A stretch of DNA of 64,000 bases from Mallotus nudiflorus (GCA_947683625.1 CANTUR010000046.1:2778501-2842500), one strand, 5' to 3'; shown: positions 12,231 to 23,086, numbered from the stretch's first letter. Notes: a model not told the origin generated them from the sequence alone. Made by a program: numbers and translations.

Positions 12231-13100
12231 TCACTTTTCATCAACCGATTTTCCATTCTCATCTTTGTTAAGTTTAGTTGTGGTGCTCATTGGAGTTTTA
12301 CTTATCTTAGTTCCATCCATGCCAAACTTCTTAAGAACGTCTCTTACATACTTGGTTTGATTGATGAAAATCCCATTTCTGCATTGCTTGATTTGTAGTC
12401 CGAGAAAGAATTTGAGTTCACCTATCATACTCATCTTAAATTCTCCTTGCATTAAATTGGAGAATTCCTCACACAAGCAATGGTTAGTAGCACCGAATAT
12501 AATGTCATCAACATATATTTGAACAATTAATAAATCATGTTTAGATTTTTTTATAAAAAGAGTTGTGTTAACCTTTCCTTTAGAGAAACCTTTCTCTAGT
12601 AAAAAGTTACTCAATCTTTCATAACAAGCTTTTGAAGCTTGTTTCAATCCATATAATGCTTTTGAAAGTTTAAACACATGATCTAGAAAGTCAAAATTTT
12701 TAAAACTAGGAGGTTGTTCAACATATACCTCCTTTTTAATAAAACCATTTAAAAATGCACTTTTAATATCCATTTGATAAAGTTTAAAATCCATGTATGA
12801 TGTAAATGCAAGTAGTATCCTAATAGCTTCTAATCTTACAACGTGGGTAAAGATTTCATCATAATCAATGCCTTCCCCTTGATTATAACCTTTAACTACT
12901 AGTCTGGCTTTATTCCTAGTTTTGACACCTTGTTCATTCATCTTATTTCTAAACACCCATTTGGTGCCTATAATAGGATGATGTTTAGGTCTAGGAACTA
13001 AGGTCCAAAGTTTGTTTCTCTTAAATTAATTTAACTCTTCTTGCATAGCAAGGACCCAAAATTCATCACATAAAGCATTATCAATATTTTTGGGTTCAAT
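12231..13100 (-). pseudogene. Reverse transcriptase of the copia element
   Basis: A 241-codon open frame (12,231-12,956) preceded by the copia block LWTLVPRPKHHPIIGTKWVF up to about 13,080. Visible motifs are KARLVVKGYNQGEGIDY, YQMDIKSAFLNG, LSKALYGLKQASKACYE and the catalytic YVDDIIFGA. The order and wording are those of Ty1/copia RT. The frame is the best preserved part of the element, but stops upstream and downstream break the polyprotein. Confidence 0.93.
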
Positions 13101-13299
13101 TTGAGAAACGAAAGCTAAATTAACAATAGACTTTAATTGAGATCTAGTAGTTACCCTTTTTATAATGTCACCTATAATAAGGTTTTGAGGGTGAGCATTC
13201 TTGAATTGTTAATCCTTTGAAAGTTCATCCTTCAAAGTAGGTTGATATGTCTCCTCATTTTCCTTCTTGCTTGGATCTTTAAGTTCCAAAGGCTTACTA

Positions 13300-14110
13300 G
13301 CATTTTCTTCTTATGTTTCTATGATCTCATTGTCACCTACAAGATCATCAACACTACAAACATCCTTTCTAGGATCAAGTGAGTTTGGTTCATCAAATAC
13401 CATATGCATTAACTCTTCAACTACTAGAGTTCTCTTATTAAAGACCCTATATACTTTACTAGAAATAGAATAGCCTAGGAAAATTCCTTCATCAACTTTA
13501 GAATCAAATTTCCCAAGATTGTCCTTAATGTTCAATATAAAACACTTGCATCTAAATACTTTTAGATATGAGATTTTAAGTTTTTTATTGTTCCATAACT
13601 CATAAGATGTTTTATTTAAAATTGGTCTTTTGAAAACTCAGTTTAAAATATAACAAGATGTGTTAATGGCTTCCACCCAAAAGTATGGAGGCAACTTATA
13701 CTCATAAAGCATTGTTCTAGCCATTTCCACAAGAGTTCTATTTTTCCTTTCAACTACCTTATTTTGTTGAGGAGTTATAGGAAATGAAAATGTATGAGAT
13801 ATACCATTTTCATTACAATAGTTTTTGAAAAATTCATTTTCAAATTTGGTCCTATGATCACTTCTAATAGAAGAAATATAAAAGCCTTTTTCTTTTTGAA
13901 CTCTTTTTGCAAACTTTTCAAAAAATTTAAATGCATCATTCTTATGAGCAAGGAAACATACCCATGTAAATTTAGTGTAATCATCAACCAATACATATGT
14001 ATAGTGCATTCCACCGAGACTAGCAACTCTAGTTGGTCCAAATAAATCCATATGTATAAGTTAAAGTGGCCTAGAGAATTCAATCTTAGGTAAACCAATT
14101 ATAAGTTCAT
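13300..14110 (-). pseudogene. Integrase of the copia element
   Basis: The core is at 13,638-14,051: MDLFGPTRVASLGG, YVLVDDYTKFTWVCFL, then IRSDHRTKFEN (usually S-D-H-G-T-E-F), and ERKNRTLVEMARTML with the catalytic Glu. The C-terminal part at 13,311-13,535 reads DEGIFLGYS and RVFNKRTLVVEE. The Asp and Glu of the D,D-E triad can be seen, but frameshifts interrupt the protein at about 13,540-13,640. Confidence 0.9.
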
Positions 14111-14199
14111 GTTTACAAAGTTATTCAAAAGCTCAAAATTTGCATGTCCTAATCTTCTATACCATGTCCATGTGTCATGGGAGATAAACACTAAGCATT

Positions 14200-14860
14200 T
14201 TATGTCTTTATTATCAATTTATTCAAATCAATGACATAAACATTGTCTTCTCTTTCACCACTAAAAATAACTTTGTTTTCATTAAGACTACTAACAAAGC
14301 AATTTTTAGGATAAAAAGTTACTTTATTTCCCATGTCATATAATTGACTTATACTAAGCAAATTATGTTTAAGGCCATCAACAAACAACACATGATGATT
14401 GAGGATTACCTATTTCTCCAATGCCAATAATTTTTCCTTTTGCATTATCTCTGAAAGTAACATGTCCTTCATCCTTAGCATCAAGTTTGTTGAATTGCTC
14501 TTTATCTCTTGTCATGTGCCTTGAACATCCACTATTGAGATATCGCTTCCTTTTTGTTCTTGTGGATTTTAAGCACGTCTACACAATACAATTTAAGTGT
14601 TCTTTTGGACCCAAACCTTTCTTAGTCTAGGTTAGTTAGTTTTAAGATAATTCGTAGGAAGTAAATTCATATAGAGTCTTTTATAAAAGCACACAATATT
14701 AGTATGTCCTTTGATCATGCAATAAGAACATATAATATTTTCAAATTTATTCCTCCTAGAATATAATGCTTCCCTAATGTGTGCAACATGCCTTTGGTGT
14801 TGTGTGTATCTCCTATGGTTTTCTGTCATTAAGTGAGACATGCATTGGTAATGGTGATGT
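14200..14860 (-). pseudogene. Protease and pre-integrase region of the copia element
   Basis: Near 14,511-14,546 the minus strand reads YLNSGCSRHMTRD, matching the copia protease start (usually L-D-S-G-C-S-R-H-M-T) with the catalytic Asp changed to Asn. GHVTFRDNAKGKIIGIG follows. At 14,200-14,391 is the pre-integrase block GLKHNLLSISQLYDMG and NVYVIDLNK. A Cys/His motif (CSYCMIKGHTNIVC) occurs at 14,632-14,841, typical of the region just before this protease. Confidence 0.85.
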
Positions 14861-15305
14861 GAATTTCAATAATTTTGTGCAACATATTTATGTGCATTGT
14901 ATTGTATAACATGCCTATTATAATTATGTCTAATGTACATATAAGTATGCTTGGGTTTAAGTGTGCTAGTTTAAGCCTTACCTCTTTGTGTTAATGAAGG
15001 ATGAATCTTATGAGACTTTCCCATACTATTTAGCACATGAGATCTTTTAGTTTTGAAATCTTAAGTCTCATTTAATTTGGATGTTGAAGGAATAGAATTA
15101 TGTGAAGCATTTACAAAATTAATATGTGATGAAGATGATAAAGACATTCCATTCTTATATCCAATTCCATGGGAATCTCTATAAAATTTTTGAGAGTCAA
15201 GAAGACTATCTAAATTTTATTTTCCTCTCTTAAATTTAGTAATGGAATTTTTTAATTCTAAGACCTCCTTAAAAAGCTTATGATTTCATCATTTGCTTTC
15301 TTAAG

Positions 15306-15599
15306 TTAATCTTCTAAAGAATTAGAAGATTTTGCATCACTAATAAGTTTTTCGTTTGATTTAACAAGTTTAGTAAAATTAATTTTTAAAATTTCTAATT
15401 CTCTATTTAAGCTACCTAACTCATGCTTATAATGTTTCTTCTTAGATAATAAACTTTTACATTTAATAAGTAATTTACTCACAATAGAGCTCTCATCATC
15501 ATCATTATCATAATAACTATCACAATCATCAAAGGAAGAATAAAAAGTAGATGGTACCTTATTTTCATTTTCAAGGCCCATGAAGTAAAGATTAGCCAC
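15306..15599 (-). pseudogene. Gag-pol linker with acidic and coiled-coil sequence, copia element
   Basis: A 97-codon frame beginning with MANLYFMGLENENK, then an Asp-rich stretch (DCDSYYDNDDDE) and a Lys/Leu/Glu heptad-like part (LGSLNRELEILKINF). Such a segment follows the gag zinc knuckle in this class of plant copia elements. It has no catalytic motif. The region 14,860-15,300 between it and the protease is decayed linker without a clear frame. Confidence 0.7.
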
Positions 15600-15605
15600 C
15601 TCTTA

Positions 15606-16640
15606 TTATTCCTCTTCCTCTTCGGATTCGGAGGAATCATCCCAAATAGCTTTAAATGTCTTCTTCTTATCTTTTGCTCTCTTGTTCTTGAATTTGAGTT
15701 TGGGACACTTACTTCTAATATGTCCTGGCTTTTTACATTTATAGGAAGTAACCTCCTTAGTTTTCTTCTTCCTATCTCCTTCAAACTTTTTATTAAAGTC
15801 CTTTATTCTTGAGAAGTTTTTCTTTCTCAAAAACTTCTTAGAGTTTCTAGTGAGCATGGCAATGTCACCACCTTCATCACTAGAATCTTTGATGCTTTCC
15901 TCTTCACTATCTTCTTGAAGAGCTTTTAGAGCAATGCTCCTTTTCTTTTCTTCTTTCTTTTTTTCTTCTTCACCTCTTTGCTTGATAGTGAGCTCATGTG
16001 TTAAGAGCTTACCAATGAGCACATAAGTTCATAATGTGAAGAGGTCTTAAGCTTCCTCAATTGAAATAACACAAGATTCCCAATCCTTCTTAGGTAGGAT
16101 TCTTAGAATCTTGTTGTTTACTTCTGCCTTAGAGAAATGTTTTCCAAGTTTCTTGAGGCTTATGAGCATTGAGATGATTTATCATCTCCGTTATTGCTTT
16201 ATAAGGTTTCATTTTGAAGAGTTCATATTCATACATATGAAGTTGAACCTTCTTACTTCTTACTTAAATATTACCTTCGTAGTGGTCTTCTAAGGTCTCC
16301 CACTATTCTTTAGCCGACATACAATGTTGAAGCTTGCCTCCTCTTTCTCTTATCATTGAAGAGACTAGAGTAATCATAGCTTTTTTATTTTTATGATTTT
16401 CTTCCTTTTGGTCAATACTCTATTGGCTTATCGCAAGAGTAGTTACCACACCATCAATGATAGTTGTAGGTGGTTCCTAACCTTTTAGGATAATGTCCCA
16501 AAGTTTGATGGAATCACAATCAAGATATAATTCTATTTTGAATTTCCAATGTGGATAGTCACTACCATTAAAGAATGGTCTAAAAGAAGAGATGTTTTAT
16601 GATTCACCTCCCCATGATCTTGTATTCTAGCAATGAAGTT
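15606..16640 (-). pseudogene. Gag of the copia element
   Basis: The N-terminal part near 16,480-16,620 reads FNGSDYPHWKFKIELYL, the UBN2/gag-type start. The C-terminal frame (15,606-16,022) is highly charged (repeated Glu and Lys) and contains YKCKKPGHIRSKCPK; the first Cys of the CX2CX4HX4C knuckle is replaced by Ser. It ends with an acidic run of Glu. It would form the virus-like particle and bind the RNA. Stops split it between about 16,030 and 16,480. Confidence 0.85.
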
Positions 16641-16652
16641 CCTAGAATTCAA

Positions 16653-16664
16653 GCTCTGATACTA
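16653..16664 (-). other. Second primer-site-like motif, 190 bp inside the LTR
   Basis: Minus strand TAGTATCAGAGC, one mismatch from the Met-tRNA primer site TGGTATCAGAGC, and also followed on its outer side by the words aatgaaaa as at the true LTR edge. It may be a duplicated LTR/primer junction. Confidence 0.6.
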
Positions 16665-16842
16665 AATGAAAATGTTTATAGGTCATACCCAACCTATATC
16701 ACCTTTCAATGGTACCTATTAGACTAGCCGGCCATTGTCTTCACTACAATACCAATGAGCAAAAAGCCCTGCTTCGGTAACATAGTTCATAAGTAAGAGT
16801 TCTCAATAGTACTCTGCCCTAATTAATGATAAGCGATAACTA

Positions 16843-16854
16843 GCTTTGATACCA
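16843..16854 (-). other. Primer binding site of the copia element (initiator Met tRNA)
   Basis: Minus strand TGGTATCAAAGC lies two bases inside the LTR end, one mismatch from TGGTATCAGAGC, the standard plant retrotransposon site for initiator Met tRNA. Confidence 0.8.
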
Positions 16855-16856
16855 AA

Positions 16857-18325
16857 TGAAAAGATTCTTAGAGGGGGGGGGGTGAATAGGACTATCAAAT
16901 AAAAATAAGAAACTAAAACAATTCTTTACAAGAATTGAATAGAAGTTGAGAAGGAAGAATGAAGAACACAAAGATTAAAGAGTTTGGATTCAACAACAAT
17001 CCTACGTCTCCACCTAACTTATCCCTAAATTAGGATTTTCAATCACCCACAATCTTATTCACATGATTGAGATTACATAAGAGTTTTATGGCTCACTTTT
17101 ATAACCTTACAACATGAGTTTTCAAGGCTCACTCAAAAAACCAAAACTCAAGTGTTTCAATGGACAACACTTAAACCAATTCCTTTAGAAATAAATCATC
17201 CACTTATAATCTAACCCAATATTTAAGATAAAGAGAAATTCTATTTCTAACACACACCCAACTCTTACAAGAGTTATACAAACAAAGAATTGTTTAAGAG
17301 AATTTGAGAGTTCAATGAATGCTTAAGAACTAATAAATGATAAATAAGTTTCTTAAACTTCCATTCAGCACTAGAGGTTTTATACTTAAAAATATAGCTG
17401 TTGGAGGTGCAAATGATGTGTCCAGCGTCTATATTTTGAATCATTGAAAGTGATGCTGTCAAACAACTATTCATGGATTGAAACAGTGATTGGCTACTTA
17501 AGATGTTTGAATTTTCCCATACTTTCTTCATAGAAGTTGTATATATTTGAATTATCTTTCCATATCATTTTAAATCATTCAAATTGGGTTTTTTAGCTCA
17601 AGATATGTTTAAAATACTAAGAGCTATGCAATCTAAAATGCAAAATACTGTCAGACAACTATATCCAAGTTGAACCTGTGATTTGCTATTGAATAAATTT
17701 GAATTTTCCTCTTGAAAGTTGTAGATATTTGACTTATCTTTTTATATCATTTTTAATCACCTAAATTAGACTCCTTTAGCTTAAGATATATCTGAAATAC
17801 TAAGAGTTATGCAATCTGAAATGCAGAATACTGTCAGGCAACTATACACAAGTTGAAGCCATGATTTTCTCTTAAAGAGATTTTAATTTACCTATAATTT
17901 CTTCATAAAAGTTATAAATATTTGACTTATCGTTCAATATCATTTTGAATCACCTTAATTTGTCTTTTGTAACTCAAGATATGTCTAAAATACTAAGAGA
18001 TGTGCAATCTAAAATGGCAGATGTATATGTGGATTTCGACTCAAAATTTGCATACCCATATGAATTTGGATTTTGACAAAAAAGCCTAATTCAGAAAGCT
18101 CAAGATGTCTAATTCAAATGTGAAGAAGATAACTTTCTCATTATAAAGCTCTAAGGATGTCAAAAGCCTTCTTGAATCTCAAAGGTCCAATCAACCCAAG
18201 ATAATCATACTTCATTTTAACTTCCAATAGAGTCCTAACTTATACACACTTAAATAAACAAATCAAATGCTCAAAATTAAGTTTGTTAAGATCAAAATTA
18301 AGATTGATTATTGCTAAGGTCAATA
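16857..18325 (-). repeat. 5' LTR of the copia element (1,469 bp)
   Basis: On the plus strand it runs from tgaaaagattcttagagg to ggtcaata, and matches 1-1,073. In element orientation the first bases are TATTGACC where the other copy has TGTTGACC, a G-to-A change at the terminal dinucleotide. Internally it has three or more ~220-bp paragraphs that repeat phrases such as cttgaaagttgtagatatttgacttatc and gaaatgcagaatactgtca. The base after it (atact, 18,326-18,330) would be one copy of the target duplication; the other is off the window. Confidence 0.9.
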
Positions 18326-18330
18326 ATACT

Positions 18331-18570
18331 TTTATGATCTCATTATGTTGTATTTTTTGTAGCTTTAAAGGTATTTTTACTTGATCTAAATCTAACATTA
18401 TAATTACTGATTCATAAAATGTATATTCTTCATTCTGATATAATAATGATTTATATATATGAGAAGCACATGATCTCGTATCTATTAGTATAGGTACCTG
18501 TTTGTTTTTTTTATTTTTGTTTTTATGTACATTTGGTGGTCTTATCTTTTTGATGTGATGTCTATAGTAG
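18331..18570 (-). pseudogene. EPRV-1 aspartic protease, N-terminal part
   Basis: On the minus strand a frame reads VPILIDTRSCASHIYKS around 18,430-18,500, then a long Ile/Leu-rich run. The retropepsin motif is normally D-T-G-S/A; here Gly is Arg (codon AGA). It comes after the movement protein and would begin the pol part of the polyprotein. It is cut at 18,326 by the copia LTR, so the rest of pol is missing here. Confidence 0.68.
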
Positions 18571-18699
18571 GATTTTTTATTATTATTTGGTTGTTACTAG
18601 TACTAGGTTCTCCAGATAGGTTTTTTATTCCTATTGTTAGTGATCTTTGTAGTTCATTATAATATTTTGGTATATTTTTATCTTTCTTAGGTTTTCCTA

Positions 18700-19330
18700 A
18701 TTCTTCAGTATTTTCAAATTCTATAGTATAATTTTCAGGATAATTATAACTATTAGTTATCTCCCTAGGTCAATATTCTATTTATATTGGTAGTACTTCA
18801 TAACTTGTTAATATCTTATTATTATAAATTTCATATTTAGTGGTAAATGCATATAAAGTTTTTATCTTTATACTAATCAGTTTACTTACTAGAGGTACTT
18901 TTACTCTAAAAACTTTATAATATATTCTTAATGTTTGATCTATATTCTCATCTCTAAGACTAAGGCTAAAGTTTGGAAATATGTTTATAATAGCTTTATT
19001 ATAACATAAATTTGTGCCTAATTTTCCTATAATACTATCCCTTAAACTGTGTCTCATTCTATCATTTGTTATAATTAAACTAAAAGTTGAATTAATATGA
19101 GATTGGAAGTAAGATTTTACTACTATACTTATTTCTCTTATTTGCAGATTTTTATATTGGTATCTTTCTTTTTCTAGTATTTTTATTAATTCATTTTCTT
19201 TCATATCTTTATTAAGAATAGATATTTTATTACTTCCTTTTGTATCAATTGCATCAATTGCTTCTTCACCTATTTCTCCTACATAATATTGTTTTCTTTC
19301 TCTTTTAAAAATTAAATTTTTAAATAGTCT
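18700..19330 (-). pseudogene. EPRV-1 movement protein (30K superfamily)
   Basis: The best frame is 18,782-19,204, extended upstream by QYYVGEIGEEAIDAIDTKG and downstream by a stretch to about 18,640. Visible motifs are RMRHSLRDSIIGKLGTNL, then Y-x-K, a Pro-x-Phe and an R-D-E-N-I-D-Q-T-L run: the central block of caulimovirid movement proteins with its conserved Gly and Asp. Such proteins form tubules through plasmodesmata for cell-to-cell spread. The position after the capsid knuckle is notable. Stops near 18,780 and before 19,210 break the frame. Confidence 0.75.
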
Positions 19331-19499
19331 TTTAAAATTGTTGCTTGGTTGTTATTTTTCAAAAAAATTATTTTATATTAATATTAGGCTCATAATTTAT
19401 TAATTCTAAATATTTTCCTCTATTAAATTCTTGCTCTATGTCATTTTTTCCTATATTACTATTTTCTTATTTGATCAGATTCTGATGATTCAATACAAG

Positions 19500-20394
19500 T
19501 TTTTTCGTAAATAGTCTTATCCTCACTTATTTCTGAGAGTTTTGCAATTATCATATATCCTTCTACTTTTTTATTTTTCTTATTTGGGCATTCATTTGCA
19601 AAATGTTCTTTTTACCTATAAATATAACATTTACATTCTGATTTATCTATTATATTTCTTTTTATATTTTCTTTTCTTGTTATGATATGGGTTTTTTATA
19701 TTTCTTAAAATATTTTTTTCATCTCTTTTTATATTTATGTTTTTTATGTCTATAGGTTCACATCCATAATTGGGTATTAATGGTAATTTTTTATAATTTA
19801 GATTTTGTTTATTTTTTGTTTGTTTATGCATTAATATATATTCATTCAATGACATACATTCTATCTCTAAATATCATTGTACAAAAGCAATTCTTGTTCC
19901 TAAAAAATCTTTAGCTATATTTAATTTAACATATTTTTTGGATATTCTATTTCCCCATGGTGCTAGTAATTTATGAAATAATAAGTTTAAATATACTTTA
20001 TCCGTTGGGTCTATTTTTACTTTTATATAATATTCTTCAAATTTATATGCATATTCTTTAAAATAATTTATATTGCATATCTATAACTTAGCTAAATATT
20101 CTCTATACGTATTTTATGAAATTATTACTTTCTTATATGTAAAATATTTTAATAATAATTTTTCATATTCTCTTACTAATTCTATGTTTGTAGTTGCACT
20201 TTCTATTCCTATTTTTTCAATTTGTGGTAATTGTTCAAACTAATTAGCTAAAATTTCTAATAATGTTTGTTATAATAATAATTTTGCCTTTGGAACTTCT
20301 AAACTTCTTCCTATTATTATAGTTGAATTCATTTTTGCCCAATTTTTTTTATTTCTTCTGTCATATTTTCACAAATTGTTTTTAGCCAATTTAC
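19500..20394 (-). pseudogene. EPRV-1 capsid protein, central and C-terminal part
   Basis: The minus strand carries recognisable words in shifting frames (for example NSTIIIGRSLEVPKAK near 20,300 and MSLNEYILMHKQTKNKQ at 19,855). A Lys/Arg-rich stretch (19,643-19,700) follows, then at about 19,590-19,640 a knuckle relic CYIYR.KEHFANEC, where the second Cys of CX2CX4HX4C is Tyr and a stop replaces one residue. An acidic Ser/Glu run (CIESSESDQ) comes next. Basic arm plus knuckle plus acidic tail is typical of caulimovirid capsid C-termini, which bind RNA or DNA. Confidence 0.68.
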
Positions 20395-20889
20395 TTATTC
20401 TTTATAATTTTGATTTTCTATCATTTTTTCTTCAAGTCTATTTGAAGATTCAGCATCTTCTCTTACGGTTGGATATTTTATTGGTGCTATGGGTGCTGTG
20501 AGTTGAAATTTTGTTTCATTCATTAAAATTTCTTCCTCTATATCTAAATCTTCTTTTGTATCTAAATCTTCTTCTAATGAAGATTCAGTTATCTCCATTG
20601 TATTTATTTGTTCTTCTATAGTGTTTGTTTCTAATTCATTAATTAAATTTAATATTTTTTCAAAATTAGTTTCTGTACTAAAAATTCCAATTTTATTTCT
20701 TTTTTCATTATTATATTCAATTTCATGATAATTTTCTCTTTTTGGATTAATTACTTGTAATATTTTAGGATTTTCAGTTACTATATTTTTAATTTTTATA
20801 ATTTCCTCTCTAAGTTTTTCTATTTGTTCTTTGATATTATTATGATATAAATAATTTATATGGAAATTAGTATTATTTTGTCTAACCAA
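20395..20889 (-). pseudogene. EPRV-1 coiled-coil and acidic N-terminal part of the capsid ORF
   Basis: A 164-codon frame. Residues about 15-45 form an Ile/Leu/Lys/Glu heptad-like helix (EQIEKLREEIIKIKNIV). The second half is strongly acidic (EEDLDTKEDLDIEEE), followed by KFQLTAPIAPIKYPTVRE. An acidic stretch before the structured capsid is usual in caulimovirid capsid precursors; the coiled coil resembles virion-associated protein segments. I cannot say whether this was one protein or two. The frame is AT-rich but free of internal stops. Confidence 0.6.
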
Positions 20890-21440
20890 TAATTGTTATG
20901 TTTTTTATAATCCTATAGAGATTACTACTCCTGTAGATTCTTCATCATAAGTCATAACATTTTCTAATGTTGTTTTATAAATAGAAAATTCTTCTAAAAC
21001 CATGGAATTAATTAATTTGCTTATAAATTTCTTTATATCTAAAAGTCATTTTTCTATTATAATTTAGTCTAACTTTTATAATTCTATACATATCATGATT
21101 GCTATCATGTTCCCAAATCTATTTTATATATTCTCTACACATATTTGTATGTTTATTTGTTAAGGATAAAATTTCTTTTTTAGTATATAACCTTTTTACT
21201 AAGATGTCAAAATTTTGTGTTAAGTTTTTCATTATTTTCTTATCTTAGCTAATTTATTAAGTCTAATACATTTTTGTATATTTTCTCAATGTGTTATTCA
21301 CATATTCATAACTAGGATGTGTACTATCATATTTAATAAGCCAAATTTTACTTTCTTTACTTATTTTAACATATATTTTTGTTAATTTTAAACATTTTCT
21401 TGAATTAAATGAATATTCTTTTAGATATTGATTATTCATT
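20890..21440 (-). pseudogene. EPRV-1 unidentified ORF remnant before the capsid
   Basis: Directly after the stop of the next feature upstream, the minus strand has an ATG (about 21,439) starting MNNQYLKEYSFNSRKC. It continues with IWLIKYDSTHPSYEYVNN and, after stops, a Lys/Thr-rich part (ILVKRLYTKKEILSLTNK). I do not recognise the family. Its place between the leader ORFs and the capsid suits a virion-associated or ORF2-type protein. Several stops are present. Confidence 0.45.
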
Positions 21441-21692
21441 TTAAGGGTCTAAATTTCTTTCACTAATAATAGTGTTTATAGTATCTTTAAAAATTGTTAA
21501 TACCATTATTTTATTATTATATTCTACTATATTTGAAATTTCTAGCATATTTTGACTTTCTAAAAATTCTTGAGTCTCTCCTTTTGCATCTATGGTTTTA
21601 TCTATCTTATCTCTTAATAATATCATAACTGATAACCAACTCCAATCTAATATACACATATTATCTAAACTTTTATTTATTATAGAACTCAT
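21441..21692 (-). pseudogene. EPRV-1 small 5' ORF, resembling the first ORF of EPRV-2
   Basis: An 83-codon frame without internal stops, starting MSSIINKSLDNMCILD and ending TIFKDTINTIISERNLDP. By eye it parallels the ORF at 41,796-42,014 of EPRV-2 at both ends (K-x-L-(D/E)-N-(M/L)-C-(I/L)-L-D, and a terminal L-N-T-L-I-like run). Its function is unknown. The stop is followed within two bases by the next ATG, the compact spacing of caulimovirid polycistronic RNA. Confidence 0.55.
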
Positions 21693-21699
21693 GATAAAC

Positions 21700-22075
21700 T
21701 AATAGTTAATATTTCTTTTACTAATAATTCTATCATATATTGTTGATCTAATATTTTTTCAAGGATTTTAGTAATTTTTTTTAGACTTTCTCTATTTTCC
21801 TGCAATTCTAATAATTTATTATACAAACAATTTCCTAAGTTTATTATCATATCAATTATTAAATTCTCTACAACATTACCTTCTATACTATGATTATTAT
21901 ATGATTCTTTATAGTTATAAAATATTGTATTACTATCAAAATCTTGACTTATTTATTCATTATTACTACTAATTCCTATTAGCAAACGTTTAAATTTTCT
22001 TTTTATTTTTTCTGGATTCTCTGTAAATTCTCTTTTCAACCTATATGCTCTAATACCATATTAAGGATGCATGCA
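21700..22075 (-). pseudogene. EPRV-1 first ORF remnant, beginning at the primer site
   Basis: The minus strand downstream of the primer site reads RAYRLKREFTENPEKIKRKF, then a Leu/Glu/Lys-rich helix (NKLLELQENRESLKKITKIL), ending shortly before 21,692. No family is recognised. The frame starts inside or just after the primer-site sequence, so it may be the leader ORF. One or two stops interrupt it. Confidence 0.45.
22047..22058 (-). other. EPRV-1 primer binding site (initiator Met tRNA)
   Basis: Minus strand TGGTATTAGAGC, one transition away from TGGTATCAGAGC, the site where caulimovirids start minus-strand DNA. It lies about 270 bp downstream of the TATA box and upstream of the ORFs, as in a pregenomic RNA leader. 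Confidence 0.75.
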
Positions 22076-22327
22076 TGAAAGACAGACAATGTATCAAATG
22101 ATAAACAAACTATCAAAAATTTACAATATAAATTAAAATTTCATAGAACATAATTAATATAACTGTGAATAATTAATTCATACAAGCATATAAACCATGG
22201 ACCAAAAAAATATAGAAAGAGTAAGAGAACTTACAGAGAGATAACTTTCTATTCAAATATATAAAAACTCATAGTAATTTTATTCATATAGAATTTTTTC
22301 TCACTTGCAATCTCTATGTTACAAACT

Positions 22328-22341
22328 CATATATATATAAG
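22328..22341 (-). promoter_or_regulatory. Candidate TATA box of EPRV-1
   Basis: Minus strand TTATATATATATG, upstream of the primer site and leader. The stretch 22,059-22,327 that follows has no gene and would be the leader of the pregenomic RNA. AT-rich context lowers certainty. Confidence 0.45.
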
Positions 22342-22508
22342 ACTATATCTAAAATATCTAAGTTTCTACATGATTCTACATTCAAACCTTTGGACAAATG
22401 GCTTTTCTACTAACTTAATTTTTTTAGACCTAAATTAGGCTTTTTGATAACTAATTTTCTTTCTTTTATTTTTAGTTCAACACTTGGTACTACACCTTTA
22501 ACATTTGT

Positions 22509-22770
22509 CTATATTTTACATTCTCACTTATCTATTTTCTTACAACATATATATAACACAAATTTAATATATGTGTGCATATATATGTGTGTGTGTGTGT
22601 GCATATATATATTTGTTATATATATGTATGTCCACATATATATATTTGTTATCTATATTTTATATTCTCACTTGTTTATATTCTTACAACAAATATATCA
22701 CACAAATTCAATATATGTGTGTCCATATATATATGTGTGTGTGTGTGTCCAAATATATATATATATATAT
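22509..22770. repeat. ~147-bp tandem duplication with TG/TA microsatellites
   Basis: The block ctatattttacattctcact, followed by cttacaaca, acaaattt and atatatgtgtg with a (TG)n run, occurs from about 22,510 and again from about 22,657. The open frames here (22,444-22,830) are artefacts of these repeats. Confidence 0.85.
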
Positions 22771-22916
22771 ATATATGCTTTATGTAAATTATATATTACT
22801 TTAATAAATTGTGTTATAAATGAAATTTAATATTATTTTAATAATTAATCATATAGGCAATTAAAAATTTATTACTAATTGCTCACTTAATATATATTCT
22901 TAGGTTGTAAGTACTA

Positions 22917-22993
<77 letters not shown>
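22917..22993. repeat. (TTA)n microsatellite
   Basis: About 25 uninterrupted trinucleotide units. It lies between the two pararetroviral inserts. Confidence 0.97.
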
Positions 22994-22998
22994 GTAAT

Positions 22999-23002
<4 letters not shown>

Positions 23003-23074
<72 letters not shown>
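23003..23074. repeat. (TA)n microsatellite at the left edge of EPRV-2
   Basis: About 72 bp of TA dinucleotides ending in tatgtatgtatg, immediately before the 19-bp word repeated at the other edge of EPRV-2. Plant pararetroviral inserts are often found next to TA repeats. Confidence 0.97.

Positions 23075-23080
<6 letters not shown>

Positions 23081-23086
<6 letters not shown>

Larger units (their letters stand above)
1..18325 (-). mobile_element. Ty1/copia LTR-retrotransposon, left end outside the window, split by a nested Ty3/gypsy element
   Basis: A minus-strand copia element. Its 5' LTR is 16,857-18,325 and most of its 3' LTR is 1-1,073. Between them, on the minus strand, come gag with a CCHC knuckle, a coiled-coil linker, protease, integrase, RT (YVDD) and RNase H. 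The integrase-before-RT order defines Ty1/copia. Subtracting the nested 9.35-kb gypsy insertion leaves an internal region of about 6.4 kb, so the original element was about 9.4 kb. That size, the 1.47-kb LTRs and the long AT-rich 3' noncoding region resemble Angela/Tork or SIRE-type elements; I cannot choose between them. Every coding block carries stops or frameshifts, so it is dead. Its insertion cut EPRV-1 at 18,326. Confidence 0.92.
18326..22440 (-). mobile_element. Endogenous pararetrovirus remnant EPRV-1 (Caulimoviridae), minus strand
   Basis: Reading the minus strand from 22,440 down: a TATA box, a Met-tRNA primer site, several small ORFs, a Glu/Lys-rich capsid N-terminus, a capsid C-terminus with zinc-knuckle relic, a 30K-type movement protein, and an aspartic protease start. 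The copia LTR then cuts it. The capsid-then-movement-protein order is that known for cavemoviruses and solendoviruses rather than badnaviruses. Many stops and frameshifts show it is an old dead copy. RT is not in the window on this strand; if present it lies beyond the copia element. Genus assignment is inference. Confidence 0.82.

Noticed and set aside
22444..22830. Three overlapping plus frames of 70-128 codons rich in Tyr, Ile, Cys and Val
   Set aside because: They are translations of TA/TG microsatellites in a tandem duplication; all frames stay open because the repeat lacks stops.
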